Assembly (NCBI GenBank): GCA_035610365.1
Contig: CM069432.1
Location: 10,168,001 to 10,232,000, forward strand
DNA: 64,000 nucleotides
Reading direction: 5' to 3'
Source: Aquatica leii
Taxonomy: Eukaryota > Arthropoda > Insecta > Coleoptera > Lampyridae
Under the pieces are notes generated by a model. The model searched no databases. It saw nothing but the letters and a program-made list of their open reading frames with translations, and was not told where the DNA came from. A program made the translations under genes and the position numbers. Below, piece by piece: positions 1-10,309 of this stretch (the first letter of the stretch is position 1; each line of letters starts with the position of its first letter).

Positions 1-410
1 AAGTCGCCTCCAATTATGAAGTGATCTCCTAATGTTCGGAAGAGTCTGAAGTAATCTTCTTTTTCTAACGCGTATCTAGGTGGACAGTATATTGCAACAA
101 CGGTAAACTCCCTAGACTTTGTAAAGACTTTTACAGCTGTTGCTTGTATCTCGCAAGTTTCATATTTAGAATCTTCATAGTGTTTGATATTGTCATTTAT
201 TATTACCGCAGATCCTCCCCTAGCTGTGTTGTTTGGATGAATGGTGTGGTATAATTTGTAACCTTTTATTTTCAGGTAATTTTCTCTAGTGAAGTGTGTT
301 TCCGAAATTTGACAGATGTCAATTTTTTGATTCCAGAAGAATAGTTTTAATTCATGGGCGTGTTGTAAAAGCCCATTGGCATTCCAAGCAGCTATTCTAA
401 TAGTCGCCAT
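1..410 (-). CDS. Jockey ORF2, endonuclease domain (partial)
   Basis: An open frame starts at the ATG at 410-408 and runs without a stop to the window edge, giving about 136 residues. It opens with MATIRIAAWNANGL, the usual start of a Jockey/CR1 endonuclease, in which the Asn is a catalytic residue. It continues with ISETHF (the conserved Glu), a GGSAVII block, a VVAIYCPP block, and at the edge an IIGGD motif that begins the GDFN signature. The domain nicks target DNA to prime reverse transcription. The start lies 4 bases beyond the ORF1 stop, as expected for a two-ORF Jockey element. The reverse transcriptase would lie outside the window. Confidence 0.85.
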   Translation of the reverse strand, partial: MATIRIAAWNANGLLQHAHELKLFFWNQKIDICQISETHFTRENYLKIKGYKLYHTIHPNNTARGGSAVIINDNIKHYEDSKYETCEIQATAVKVFTKSREFTVVAIYCPPRYALEKEDYFRLFRTLGDHFIIGGD

Positions 411-413
411 TTT

Positions 414-1655
414 TTATTTCTTGTTTTTGGCAGCCGCCTTATTGCTGGTCTCAAGCTTTTGAACTCTGTTTAAGATTGCTTTGTCTTGCTTATGAATTTT
501 TTCTAAAATTGTTTGCAACGTGATGTTTATTGCATCTAGTTTTGATTCTTCAACAGTGCTTTGTTGTGGCTTACTTTTAATCATTTGTGCATAATTTCTC
601 CCCGTTGAGTTGCGTTGTTTTACTGTGTCGGTTTTTGGTAGAGTAGGAAAATTCTGTTGGGTTTTTTCTACTACTCTTGCTACTTGTTTGTTATCTGTTC
701 TGGCGATTCTTTTTTTCTCTTTTAGCGTTTTTTCTTTTCGCTTTTGAAGCTCTTTTGCGATCACGCAACCTCGGTAGTTTGCTGGGTGAGCTTCTCCGCA
801 GTTGACACACTTGGTTTTTGCAAGTCTAGCTGACTTACAATCTTTAGTAGCATGGTGTCCTGCACACTTGACACATCTAGCTTCTTTATTGCAGAAGGAT
901 TGGGTGTGTCCGAATGCTTGGCACTTTTTGCATTGTGGAATAAGGGCTGTGTTTTTGCGTAAAGGTTCTATTTTTACTTTTAACCCCGCGATTAAATTAA
1001 TCGCGAAGATATCTTTAATGTCTGCTGATTTGTTAAAGGATAGCATATGTAGCGGTAGAGGCTTCATAGTAGTGACATTATCCTTTTTTAATTTCTTCAT
1101 GATGTTGGTAACATTTTCAATATTAAAACCTTTTGCTAGCAGGTCTTCTGTAATCAATTTTATTGAGCACGTTGGATGTATGCCCCTGGCCATAACCTTT
1201 ATGGGTCGATTTTGCTTATCTTCGTAAGTATAGTATTCAATTTCATAGTTACGTAATGTGCTTATTAGCTTCCGGTATTGTATTTCGTCCGGAACGTTGA
1301 TCTTGAACACATCATTATTCATAGCAGTTACTTTATATGCTATTGTTGCTGATTCCAATATTTCATGCACAGTTTGGTATTCTTTTACGTTCACCAAGTT
1401 CACCGGCGGCGGTAAGGGTACTTTCTTTTCTTTAATCATGTTGTCTGTTTGATTAGAGGTCGACGCTTGTGGAGAGGTTTCAGGGGTTCCAGATGCTTTA
1501 CGTTTTTTAGATTTGTTATTCTTTGATCGCTGAACTATCCACTCTGTTTCTCTCGCTAATTCTTCCTCATCGGTGTGATATTCTGTTTTGTTTTCTATTC
1601 CCTGTTCTACATTGGGTACCGCCACTGGTTTCTCGAGGCTATTTACCCTTTGCAT
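414..1655 (-). CDS. Jockey ORF1 gag-like nucleic-acid-binding protein
   Basis: The continuous frame encodes 413 residues. The N-terminal third is basic and polar. The middle has the gag-like fold that precedes the knuckles, and three zinc knuckles lie around residues 240-300, the first being CKKCQAFGHTQSFC (CX2CX4HX4C). The tail is Lys-rich and ends AAAKNKK. In Jockey elements this protein binds the element RNA. Codons upstream of the first ATG stay open for about 40 residues (Gln-rich), then hit a TGA near 1784. In the next frame an ATG at 1834 opens with MNQQMLIQRPPTPAEFEL, a typical Jockey ORF1 beginning. The original start was therefore probably 1834, with one indel near 1775-1785. An alternative is internal initiation at 1655. 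Confidence 0.85.
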   Translation of the reverse strand: MQRVNSLEKPVAVPNVEQGIENKTEYHTDEEELARETEWIVQRSKNNKSKKRKASGTPETSPQASTSNQTDNMIKEKKVPLPPPVNLVNVKEYQTVHEILESATIAYKVTAMNNDVFKINVPDEIQYRKLISTLRNYEIEYYTYEDKQNRPIKVMARGIHPTCSIKLITEDLLAKGFNIENVTNIMKKLKKDNVTTMKPLPLHMLSFNKSADIKDIFAINLIAGLKVKIEPLRKNTALIPQCKKCQAFGHTQSFCNKEARCVKCAGHHATKDCKSARLAKTKCVNCGEAHPANYRGCVIAKELQKRKEKTLKEKKRIARTDNKQVARVVEKTQQNFPTLPKTDTVKQRNSTGRNYAQMIKSKPQQSTVEESKLDAINITLQTILEKIHKQDKAILNRVQKLETSNKAAAKNKK

Positions 1656-2049
1656 TAGTAGGTTGATATTTCCTTTTAGAGTTTCAATGGTTGCGAGGGA
1701 TTGTTGCCAGGCATTCCATAAATTAATCTCATTTTGAGTTTTTGATTGATTCTGTTGTACGAGAATCTGGTTTTGCTGGGTAATTCAAACTCAGCTGGTG
1801 TTGGAGGTCGTTGAATTAACATTTGCTGATTCATTATGCTGTTACGCGCATTTTACACTCGAACAGCAATATGAATAGCTTGTTATCTTAGCCCGCGGCG
1901 TACAGTCACATTTAAGCGATAGCACTACCTTGTTGACGTTAAACACAATTCACTTTTTATCACGTACACGTTCCGTATTGAATTTCACTGCAACAGCGAC
2001 TTCCAACAGGTCTTTATCCTTCGAAAGTAAAACGAATACTTAATAGACT

Positions 2050-3060
2050 ATATAAGTTTTCAGAAAGTTCTTCCTGAGTGTCAGACAGGCTTCAGAAAAC
2101 ACAGAGGTTGCAAAGAAAACGTGTTTTTGTTAAATAATTTAATAAACAACTCAATTCAGCTCAAACGACGAAAAATTTATGCTCTTTTTGTTGATTTTAA
2201 AAAAACCTTCGATAGTGTTAACTACAAGCTTTTATGTACAAAGCTTTATACCATCGGTGTAAGTAGTAAAATCATTCGCATACTAAAATCATTATATAAT
2301 AAAGCCCATGTAATCATCGATAATGGCAGAGAATTTTCTAAGTCCTTTTCATTTTTCATTTTTGATATTGACATAGAACTTTTTTTTCAAACCAGAGGAA
2401 TTACTGGAAATTAACTAGATAGTCATACCAACGTCATAATGCTTCTTTATGCCGACGATTTAGCTATTTTTGCTGATAGTTCAGTTCAATCACAAAAAAG
2501 TTTTAGAGCAGCATTGTGATTCTCTGCAACAACAAGTAAATGTCAACAAAACAAAAGTTATTATTTTAGGCAAGGCTATAAAATAAATAAGAATTCTTTT
2601 TGTTACAAAAATGACCCAGTTGAGATTGTAAACTTGTTTAAATATATAGGCATAACATTAAACGACGCTCGTATTGCAAAAGGAATGTTACTTAGCACTA
2701 TAAAACAAACAAAAATATCAAAATGGAACGAAATTATAAATTTATATATTGTGATACGAAACCTAACCTACTGTTGTAGTATTTGGGGTCTAAATTATGT
2801 TGAAGATGTTGAAAAAATTCAAACGACTTTTTTTAAAAATTTACTTTATCTGCAAAGATCAACTCCACGTTACATTACAAGAGCAGAACTAAAATTAGTA
2901 AAATTAGCATACTTCATATTAAAATCTACATTAAAGTTTTGGTTAAGTGTATCAAAACAAAGCATCTTGAGGTTATCTGCAATTGGTTCTAAATTAAATT
3001 TTAGATGAAATTGAAACATATACATTTCTTCACATCCAATTTTTGCAGTAAACACGATCC
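2050..3060 (+). pseudogene. Decayed non-LTR reverse transcriptase
   Basis: This is a broken reverse transcriptase on the plus strand. Before 2121 the sequence reads QTGFRKHRGC, the template-grip motif. The frame at 2121-2414 has ALFVDFKKTFDSVNY (palm motif A, Asp kept, normally KAFDSVN). Around 2440-2480 lies LLYADDLAIFADS, the catalytic YADD box, in another frame. The frame at 2634-3008 holds the thumb and C-terminal region, with CSIWGLNY and a TFFKNLLYLQRSTP motif typical of CR1/RTE-like insect elements. Several frameshifts and an internal deletion separate these blocks. No endonuclease is visible, so it is 5' truncated. The clade is uncertain. Confidence 0.75.
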
Positions 3061-3159
3061 TTTAAAAATTTAAAAAAAAAGTACAGTATAATGATTGAAA
3101 TAACATCTTACTTAGTATATACACTCCACCACATAAACACTTATTTTATTTATAATCAA

Positions 3160-3345
3160 AGACTTAATTGCTTTACTCTAAAAATTAAAGTTTTTATTCA
3201 ACAAATTCATTTTATATCTACAACAAAAACTCACCTAAAAGGTAAAGAAAACAACATTTAAAGTTCTTATATCTTTCAACAACTTATATCTAGAATTATT
3301 TTTTTACAAAATCTTGTAATTAGACAAATGTCAAAAAAAAAACTT
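3160..3345 (-). repeat. Gypsy-A copy 1, 3' LTR
   Basis: Direct repeat of 7300-7495, easily aligned by eye over about 185 bases with scattered mismatches. In element orientation it starts TGACATTTGTC, after a T-run and a purine tract. The far end near 3160 is less certain because the two copies diverge there. Confidence 0.7.
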
Positions 3346-3402
3346 CTTTACATCTCCTCCCCAAAGAGAGTAACAATTGCATGTTATAATGTATGTAATC
3401 GT

Positions 3403-4584
3403 TTATCCACTAACATACACTGGAGATATTTTCGTAATGTGGTAAAAATTGGACTCTGTTTTCTTGTGTCCGGTATCAACTTCATAGATTGAATTAGAAA
3501 TCTTCTTTATAATTTTGTATCGTCCAATTCTCAGTTCATCAATTTTCTTCCTATTTAATCTATTCCCGTTTTCCACGTATACTTTGTCTCCCACTTCCAA
3601 TTTATGTTCTTCCCTATACCGGTCGGATATTTTAATATTATAATGATGAGATTTTGTTGTGTTCTCCAGAGCAATTTTCCTATCTCTTTCCAGATCTTCT
3701 TTTGTGCATCTTAAATTCAATTCAATTAGTAAAATATTAATATTTTCACCTTCCAAAAGGTATTTTGGAGCAAATTTTTTAATTGTATGTTCCGTTTCAT
3801 TGTATTTTTTTACACATTTATGTGCAATGGTAGTCCATGCTATTTTTTTATCACTTTCATTTATGTTACATCTTATCTTATTCACTAAAGTTTGATTTTG
3901 TCTTTTATTGAGCCCATTCAAAAATGGCGAATCTACAGCGGTGAAAACTATTTTTATGTTTTCATTTTTCAAAAATTCTTTAAATTCTTTAGAATTTACA
4001 CCAGGGTATTGGTCCGTTAAAACCATTTCAATATTTTCATTTTGTGTTACACTTTCTATTAGTTGAATAAAATCATTGGAACTTTGATTTCTTGATGTAA
4101 GAATATAAGCATATCTTGTAAAATGATCGACCAGAAGGTGAAAGTATTTCTATGTCGACCGTGATCCTCCAAAGCCTCCAATGGTATCAATAAATATAAT
4201 TTCAAATGGACGTGTTGCTGGACCTAAATGTGACATTAAACCATATTTTGACTTCCTCCTTGATTTGTTTTTTATACAAACTTCGCATTCATCGCAAATT
4301 TGTTTAATGTTTGCAATGATATTCTTCGCTGTGTAGAATGGCGTTATTTTATTTGTCATCTGTGTTCTTCCAATGTGGCAGTAAGTATCGTGGACGCCTT
4401 TTATTAGAGTTTTGCTCAGTTCTTCTGATAATATGATTTTTTTTCTTCTCATCTTTTTATAGTAAATTTCATTTTCAAATGTAAGTTTTTCTTTTTCTAG
4501 GTCAAGATTTGTTTGTTGGTCATTTTTTATATCTTCTAGGATTATTAAATTTACAACTTTTAAAAAAATCTTCAGTATTGTCAT
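3403..4584 (-). pseudogene. Gypsy-A copy 1 integrase, broken
   Basis: There are two open stretches, 4584-4150 and 4026-3403. The first holds the zinc-binding domain (HDTYCH followed by CDECEVC), a Lys/Arg-rich linker, and the first catalytic Asp in FIDTIGGFGG. The second holds LTDQYPG (second catalytic Asp), and then NGLNKRQNQT where family members have Glu: the codon at 3906-3904 is AAA, so the third catalytic residue is Lys. The tail has VGDKVYVENGNR and ISNSIYEVDTG, a GPY/F-like C-terminal module. The frame between the stretches (about 4027-4150) is readable but interrupted. The enzyme would join element DNA to the host chromosome, but this copy should be dead. Confidence 0.8.
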
Positions 4585-4935
4585 GAGGTTCTAGATCTGG
4601 GTTTCTGCTTAAACAGTCTGCTTCTTGGTTTAATTTTCCTGGGTTATATTTAATTTTAAAATTATATTGGGATAAATAATATGTCAAATGTCTTAGTTCT
4701 TCGTCAGTTCTAGCCTTGATGTTCATATTTTCTAATGGTTTATGATGTGAATATACGATAAATTCTTTTCCCATAAGCCAGTGCTGCCAATACTTCACAG
4801 CTTCTTTTACTGCTAGACATTCTATACATATTGCCTTCTTCTTTTTTTTGAACTTCAGTTAACTTTTTTTTGAAAAATAAGCAACTGGTTTACTGTTTCC
4901 ATTTTTATCTTCTTGTTTTAACACCGCTACCATTT
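4520..4935 (-). pseudogene. Gypsy-A copy 1 RNase H domain, broken
   Basis: The open part (4798-4520) encodes KYWQHWLMGKEFIVYSHHKP, the C-terminal half of a Gypsy RNase HI domain. It continues to KIKYNPGKLNQEADCLSRNP, which is the ADxLSR motif that ends Gypsy RNase H. Upstream at about 4935-4800 the same domain continues in a shifted frame (KPVAYFSKKL). It degrades the RNA strand of the hybrid during reverse transcription. It is frameshifted relative to both the reverse transcriptase and integrase frames. Confidence 0.75.
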
Positions 4936-4943
4936 CTTTGATA

Positions 4944-5561
4944 CTAGCATTCGTGTAAATCATTATTGGTGATCGGTGTCAAAATACTCATAATTAGTTC
5001 TGAACATAGCAATTCTTTTATTTTATCAAATGATTCCTGACATTCTGCTGACCTTATGAATTTCACATATTTCCGTAATAAATTGTGTAAACGATCCAGA
5101 ACAATTGCACTGTGTGGCACAAATTTATGATGAAAATTTACTTTAACAAATGCAGTTTTGTATCTATCTTGAATCTTTAAAGGAATTGACCAAAATGCTG
5201 AATTTATATACAAAGTAGAATAATATTTACAGTTTACAGTTTTTATCATTCAATCCTCAATCAACGGAAAAGGTTGTGATTGTAGGACGACAATTTTGTT
5301 CAAGTCTCTAAAATCTATACATAGTCTTGTTTTTCTTTCATCTTCTTTTTTATATGCTAGAGTTACTAGAGCAGCAAATGGGCTATAAGAATCCTCAATC
5401 AAATTTCTATTTAATAGTTTTGATATTTGATTTTCTATTTCTTTTCTATCTTTAGGTGTGCATCTGTATGGACGTTTGTAACAATATTTATCTATCATCA
5501 AGTCAATGTGAGCTTCATAATCTCGTACAGTAGGTACCGATGTCATATTTATCTTTCGCAA
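4944..5561 (-). pseudogene. Gypsy-A copy 1 reverse transcriptase with core deletion
   Basis: The stretch 5561-5250 encodes the fingers: KRPYRCTPKDRKEIENQI, a YSPFAALV block and RLCIDFRDLNKIV (palm motif). The next frame (5249-4944) has AFWSIPLKIQDRYKTAFV and then jumps directly to KVNFHHKFVPHSA, which belongs to the connection region. Compared with copy 2, about 330 bases are missing at this point, including the catalytic FIDDIL box that copy 2 keeps near 12495. The deletion joins two GTTA/GTAAA-like sites. This polymerase cannot be functional. Confidence 0.85.
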
Positions 5562-5692
5562 AGATTGGTTTATATTTTTCTATCAACTTATCAATTTCTG
5601 ATTGTTGGTATAAATATAAATGGTTTACAAATTCATCAAATCTATCTGAGTTTATATGTTCATTGAAATTTATTTCACATCAACTCATGGTT

Positions 5693-6204
5693 TTAGTATC
5701 TTGTTTGTAATACCTCAGAGTTTAATAAAAATCCTTCTTTATTTTTGTCATCTAGTACATCAGGAATTTTGACATTTATTATCTTTGATTTATCATTTTT
5801 TAAGTATTTTTCGTTTCTCATATCCTCTTCAATTGAGGTTACCGTCTTTTCTTTCGGATTGTTACATTGTATGATCTTCAATTCTTCATTTTGCATTAAT
5901 TTAAATTCTTTGATGCAATCCAACCCGATTAGAAAATCATAGTTAAAGTTTTCATTATCCACTACAAAAACATACATATTTCTTACAATATTGTAAATTT
6001 TTATTTTTAATGTTACCATACCTTTTGTTTTTTTCTCACCATGAATAGTTTTCTTGTTAAGCTTTTTATATTATTTGTATTTTCTTTTGGCTGTATCTTC
6101 AATAACTTTGCATTTATTAATGACACATTTGATTCTGAATCATAAATTCCCAAAACATTTAAAATATCATTTAATATTAACTTTACTTTTATTAATGGTG
6201 GCAC
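5693..6204 (-). pseudogene. Gypsy-A copy 1 protease, broken
   Basis: Two overlapping stretches on the minus strand. The first (6204-6013) holds LGIYDSESNVSLINAKLLK. The usual aspartic-protease active site in this family is D-S-G or D-T-G, so the Gly is replaced by Glu here. The second (6019-5693) contains YDFLIGLDCIKEF, the second conserved protease motif (a hydrophobic-hydrophobic-G-hydrophobic-D pattern). The enzyme would cleave the gag-pol polyprotein. The frame break sits between the two motifs, at about 6013-6050. Confidence 0.7.
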
Positions 6205-6265
6205 TTCTAGTTTTTTGGATTTTCTTCGTTCAGCTCAATTTCTAATTCTGAGTTATTTACATTTT

Positions 6266-7259
6266 TTAAAACTGTTTTTTTATTTTTCTCTTTAAACCAG
6301 CAATTTTTCTCTGGATGGTAACGTATTCCTCTTTTCTCGCAGACACAGATTTGGCATATTTTTTTTTCTCAATTTTTATTGATTTATTGTCAGAATATAT
6401 ATTATCTTTTCTATCATATTTATTTTTCTCAACAAAACGTTCTAATCTTCCTAATTCGTTGTAAAGATCTTCCGTTCCTTGTAAAGTTTCTCTGTTAATT
6501 TTATCAGCCACATAATTAGGTAAGCCAAATGCTATAAAGTCTATGAGTGTACCAGTATCAATTGATTTTCTTACTTCCAATAACAACTTTTTTATTAACA
6601 TGCAGCTGTACCAATCTATGCTAGAGTATTCCAAAAAAATTTTTAGCATTTCAATTTTTTTTATCTTTATTGATTTGGAAACGTTTACATTTTTTATTAA
6701 AATCCCTAATCCACTGGTAAACGTTTCAGTTCCTGCCATTGAATTTCACATACATAAAATCCTTTGCAATTTTCTCTAGATTTTGAGTTTCAGATTTTAT
6801 TTGTTTATCTTCAAGCAACATCTTTAACAATTTTTCAAACGATTCATTTGAGCCACTAGGTATATATTCAACATTATTTATTAAAATATGTACCCTAAAA
6901 ATATTTTATTATGTTTTATGGTGAAAGTTTTATGTCTCAACATTATTTGTTTCTGCTAAAATTTCTTCCAAGTAAAGATCGTTAAACTGTAGGTTTTGTT
7001 CTTCATCCAAATATATTTTTGATATGTCATATGTCAGAGTTATTCATATTTTCCTTGTTTGATACCTTTTATTTAATGATTTTCTTACTGTGCCATAGTT
7101 TTGAGTATGTATAATAAATTGATGCAAGTTTGCAGGTTAGAACTCGACCAGTATTCCAAAAATCTGTCCGTTAGGTTTAGCTATCGAGTTTATGCATATG
7201 GTGTTTGATTTTCTATTTGCTGTTGGTTTCACAACAAAATCAAATCTTAATCTTTCCAT
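6266..7259 (-). pseudogene. Gypsy-A copy 1 gag, broken
   Basis: The start ATG is at 7259-7257, just inside the 5' LTR, with MERLRFDFVVKPTA, matching the start of copy 2. Frameshifts follow; the longest open piece (6739-6266) covers the C-terminal capsid half with AFGLPNYVADKINRETLQG. A second frame near 6360-6290 reads CQICVCEKRGIRYHPEKNCW, which looks like the zinc knuckle, so the open frame after that point is the wrong one. Compared with copy 2 about 50 residues are deleted after CMLIK. Gag would form the capsid and bind RNA. Confidence 0.75.
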
Positions 7260-7299
7260 GTTTCGTGAAATATTTGCAGAAAATGTTTTATAATGTTTA

Positions 7300-7495
7300 T
7301 TATATCTTTTATAAGCAAAAACTTAATTGTTTTTCTCTAAAAATTAAAGATTTTATTCAACAAATTCATTTTATATCTACAACAAAAACGCACCTAAAAA
7401 TTAAAGAAAACAACATTTAAAGTCCTTACATCTTTCAACAACTTATATCTAGAATTAATTTTTTCAAAATCTCGCAATTAGACAAATGTCAGACC
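7300..7495 (-). repeat. Gypsy-A copy 1, 5' LTR
   Basis: Upstream of the copy 1 gag ATG. It matches the 3' LTR at 3160-3345 as a direct repeat, and the LTR of copy 2 at about 8215-8345 as an inverted repeat. The inverted match continues about 20 bases beyond the LTR into flanking DNA (7496-7515 against 8182-8207). Confidence 0.7.
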
Positions 7496-7515
7496 CGATG
7501 TATCCCATGAGCCTT

Positions 7516-8181
7516 ATGCGTTACTTAAAAACATTATAAAAATGTACGTGATAGATAGGTGTTTTCTTACCAATTTAACACGTCACTTTATAATACTCAG
7601 TAAGTGCACCAGTAAATTAACAAATGAGTTTAATAAAATGACAAATTATATATAAAAGTTAAAGTTTATAACAGTGTAACTTCTACAATACACTATTAAA
7701 TGTGGACACTTATATTTAAAAGGTATAATCTACACTCACCACAGTTATCGGCCATGATTTACTGCTCGTCGGCTGTGATATTATTATTTGTTTGAGCCTA
7801 TCAGAGCGTCTTTGGCAAAATGTTCTGACTCTGTGTATCAAACTAGTTTGTGAATATTTACAGTACACATACGTACATAATAGGTAAATGTATTACGTGA
7901 AATACACGTAAATTTAGACGTAAATGATATATGATATTTTACGTAAATTGGCTGTGATATTTGCACGTGTTTGGTACGTAATATTACGTACTGTATACGT
8001 TGCTACATGGGGGATAAATACTTAAATGAGACGGAACAGAATTGCAACATAGACATTTTATTACAACATTATAACAGAGACAGCAATATAATATACTGTA
8101 ATTTCTTAAAAGAATGTTTAAGTTTAAGAGCATTTATAATAGAAAAATAATTATATGTAAAGAAAACCACCTTATCTATGT
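7516..8181. other. AT-rich spacer between two inverted Gypsy-A copies
   Basis: About 665 bases with no open frame worth reporting. It is AT-rich, and between 7860 and 8010 it has many short ACGTAAAT/TACGTA-type words on both strands, including TACGTAATATTACGTA, a perfect palindrome. No gene or known repeat is recognised. It forms the loop of a large inverted duplication. Confidence 0.5.
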
Positions 8182-8394
8182 ACAAGGCTCATGGGATACG
8201 TCGGGTCTAAAGTTTTGACGTTTGTCTAATTGCGAGATTTTGTGAAAAATTAATTCTAGATATAAGTTGTTGAAAGATATAAGGACTTTAAATGTTGTTT
8301 TCTGTAATTTTTAGAGAAAAGCCATTAAGTCGTTGTTTATAAAAGATATAAATAACATTATAAAACAACATTTTTTGCAAATATTTCACGAAAC

Positions 8395-9470
8395 ATGGAA
8401 AGATTAAGATTTGATTTTGTTGCGAAACCAACAGCAGATGGAAAATCAAACACAATATGCATAAACTCGATAGCTACACCTAATGAACAGATTTTTAGAA
8501 TACCAGTCGAGTTCCAACCTGCAAACTTGCATCAATTTATTACAAATACACAAAACTATGTCAAAGTAAGCAAATTATTAAATAAAAGGTATCAAACAAA
8601 GAAAATATGGATAACTCTGACAGATGACATATCAAAAATATATTTGAATGAAGAACAAAACCTACAGTTTAACGATGTTTACTTGGAAAAAATTTTAGCA
8701 AAAACAAATAGTGTTGAATCTATACCTAGTGGCTTAAATAAATCGTTAGAAAAATTGTTAAAGAAGTTGCTTGAAGATAAACAAATAAAATCTGAAAGTC
8801 AAAATCTAGAGAAAATTGCAAATGATTTTATCATTGTGAAATTCAATGGCAGGAACTCAAACGCTTATCAGTGGATTAAGAATTTTAATAAAGAATGTGA
8901 ACGTTTCCAAATCAATGAAGATAAAAAAAAAATTGAAATGCTAAAAAATTTTTTGGAATACTCTGGCATAGATTGGTGCAGCTGCATGTTAATAAAACTT
9001 ACAATAGAATCAGAGTGGAACAAATGGAAGAAAAATTTTTGTGAAACGCTTGCAAACAAAGGATGGTGGTCCATTAGACATGCTCTAGCTTTTAAATATC
9101 AAGCAGGTTCATTACTTGAGTATGCTTTAAAAAAAAGAAAAATTGTTATTGGAAGTAAGAAAATCAATTGATGCTGGGACACTCATAGAGCTTATAGCAT
9201 TTGGCTTACCTAATTATGTGGCTGATAAAATTAACAGAGAAACGTTACAAGGAACGGAAGATCTTTACAACGAATTAGGAAGATTAGAACATTTTGTTGG
9301 GACAAAATAAATATGATTAAAAAAATAATATATATCCTGACAATAGATCAATAAAAATTGAGAAAAAAAAACATACCAAGTCTGTATCTGCGAGAAAAGA
9401 GCAATACGTTACCATCCAGAGGAAAACTGCTGGTTTAAAGAGAAAACTAAAAAAAAAACCGTTTTAAAAA
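8395..9470 (+). pseudogene. Gypsy-A copy 2 gag
   Basis: The ATG at 8395 opens a 258-codon frame (to 9171) starting MERLRFDFVAKPTADG. The capsid region includes NDFIIVKFNGRNSNAYQW and a Trp-rich stretch around residues 200-225 (SEWNKWKKNF, NKGWW). A frameshift near 9140 moves the frame; the continuation, AFGLPNYVADKINRETLQG, matches copy 1. A zinc-knuckle-like block (CICEKRAIRYHPEENCWF) follows near 9380-9435. Gag would make the capsid. It is the best-preserved gag of this family in the window, and no protease is fused in the open part. Confidence 0.8.
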
Positions 9471-9839
9471 CTGTAAATAATCAGAATTGGAAATTGAGCC
9501 ACCATTAATAAAAGTAAAGTTAATATTAAATGAAATTTATTGTTTCTGGAATTTATGATTCAGGTATGTGTCATTAATAAATGCAAAGTTATTTAAGATA
9601 CAGCCAAAAGAGAATACAAATAATAAAAAAAAATAACTTGAAAACTATTAATGGTGAGAAAAAAACAAAAGGTATGGTAACATTAAAAATAAAAATTTAC
9701 AATATTGTAAGAAATTGGATGTTTTTGTAGTAGATAATGAAAACTTTAACTATGATTTTCTAATCGAGTTGGATTGCGTCAAAAACTTCGAATTAATGCA
9801 AAATGAAGAATTGAAGATCATACAATGGGTGCTACAAAA

Positions 9840-9930
9840 AATGTCGCGCACATTTGGTTGCGCGTCAAAAGGTCGCCTGCGACAAAAGAACGCGAGCAAA
9901 TGGTCGCGCGAAAAAAGGGCGCGTAGGAAA
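9840..9930. repeat. GC-rich subterminal minisatellite of the MULE
   Basis: Five or six degenerate copies of a 15-17 base unit of the form GTCGCGC(G/A)-A/T-rich-AAAAG, for example around 9840 (GTCGCGCACATTTG) and 9891-9916 (GCGAGCAAATGGTCGCGCG). The GC content contrasts sharply with the surroundings. Such subterminal repeats could be transposase-binding sites; that is inference. Confidence 0.6.
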
Positions 9931-10309
9931 ATATAGCTTTTAGTTTATACTTAAAACGACGAGCTGGTAATATAGTATAGATATAGACCGTCCCACAACA
10001 CTGTAAATATGTTCAAAACTGCATTCAACTTTCTTTCACAGTTTATCCATGCTTAGGACTGACAGGTAGTAACTGGCGTGTTTAAAAGTTGTTTTTAAAA
10101 TTTTTGTTTTCATTTTGTTTATTTTGTTTGTTGTTTTTTTGCATTTTATATATGTAATGTAATATAATGTATACTTTAAAGTCAGTTTTTACATAGCCTT
10201 TGTCATTTTTTAATTTTTCTTTTTTCTTATTAATTTTTTTTTTCGCTTTTTACATCTGTAATGTACTATAATGTATACTGTAATTAATTTTTTTTGCTTT
10301 TTATATCTG

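Larger units (their letters stand above)
1..2040 (-). mobile_element. Jockey-clade non-LTR retrotransposon, 5' part
   Basis: Read on the minus strand, the order is a 5' leader (about 1835-2040), ORF1 with three CCHC zinc knuckles, and ORF2 opening with an apurinic-type endonuclease. This is the Jockey-clade layout. The element runs off the left edge of the window, so the reverse transcriptase and 3' end are not seen. ORF1 and the visible ORF2 are open over more than 1.6 kb, with one apparent frameshift near 1780, so this is one of the younger insertions here. It abuts an unrelated decayed reverse transcriptase at about 2040-2055. No target duplication can be checked. Confidence 0.85.
3160..7495 (-). 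mobile_element. Gypsy-A copy 1 (Ty3/Gypsy LTR retrotransposon), decayed
   Basis: On the minus strand the order is 5' LTR, gag, protease, reverse transcriptase, RNase H, integrase, 3' LTR, the Ty3/Gypsy order. The two LTRs are recognisable direct repeats of about 190 bases, each starting TGACATTTGTCTAATT in the element's orientation. A purine-rich tract (GGGGAGGAGATG) lies just before the 3' LTR and would be the polypurine primer. The polymerase core containing the catalytic aspartates is deleted, and gag, protease and integrase carry frameshifts and altered catalytic residues. This copy cannot move by itself. Its head-to-head partner starts at about 8205. Confidence 0.85.

Noticed and set aside
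802-1227. Plus-strand open frame of 141 codons opposite Jockey ORF1
   Set aside because: Antisense shadow of the zinc-knuckle ORF1, which has clear motifs on the minus strand.
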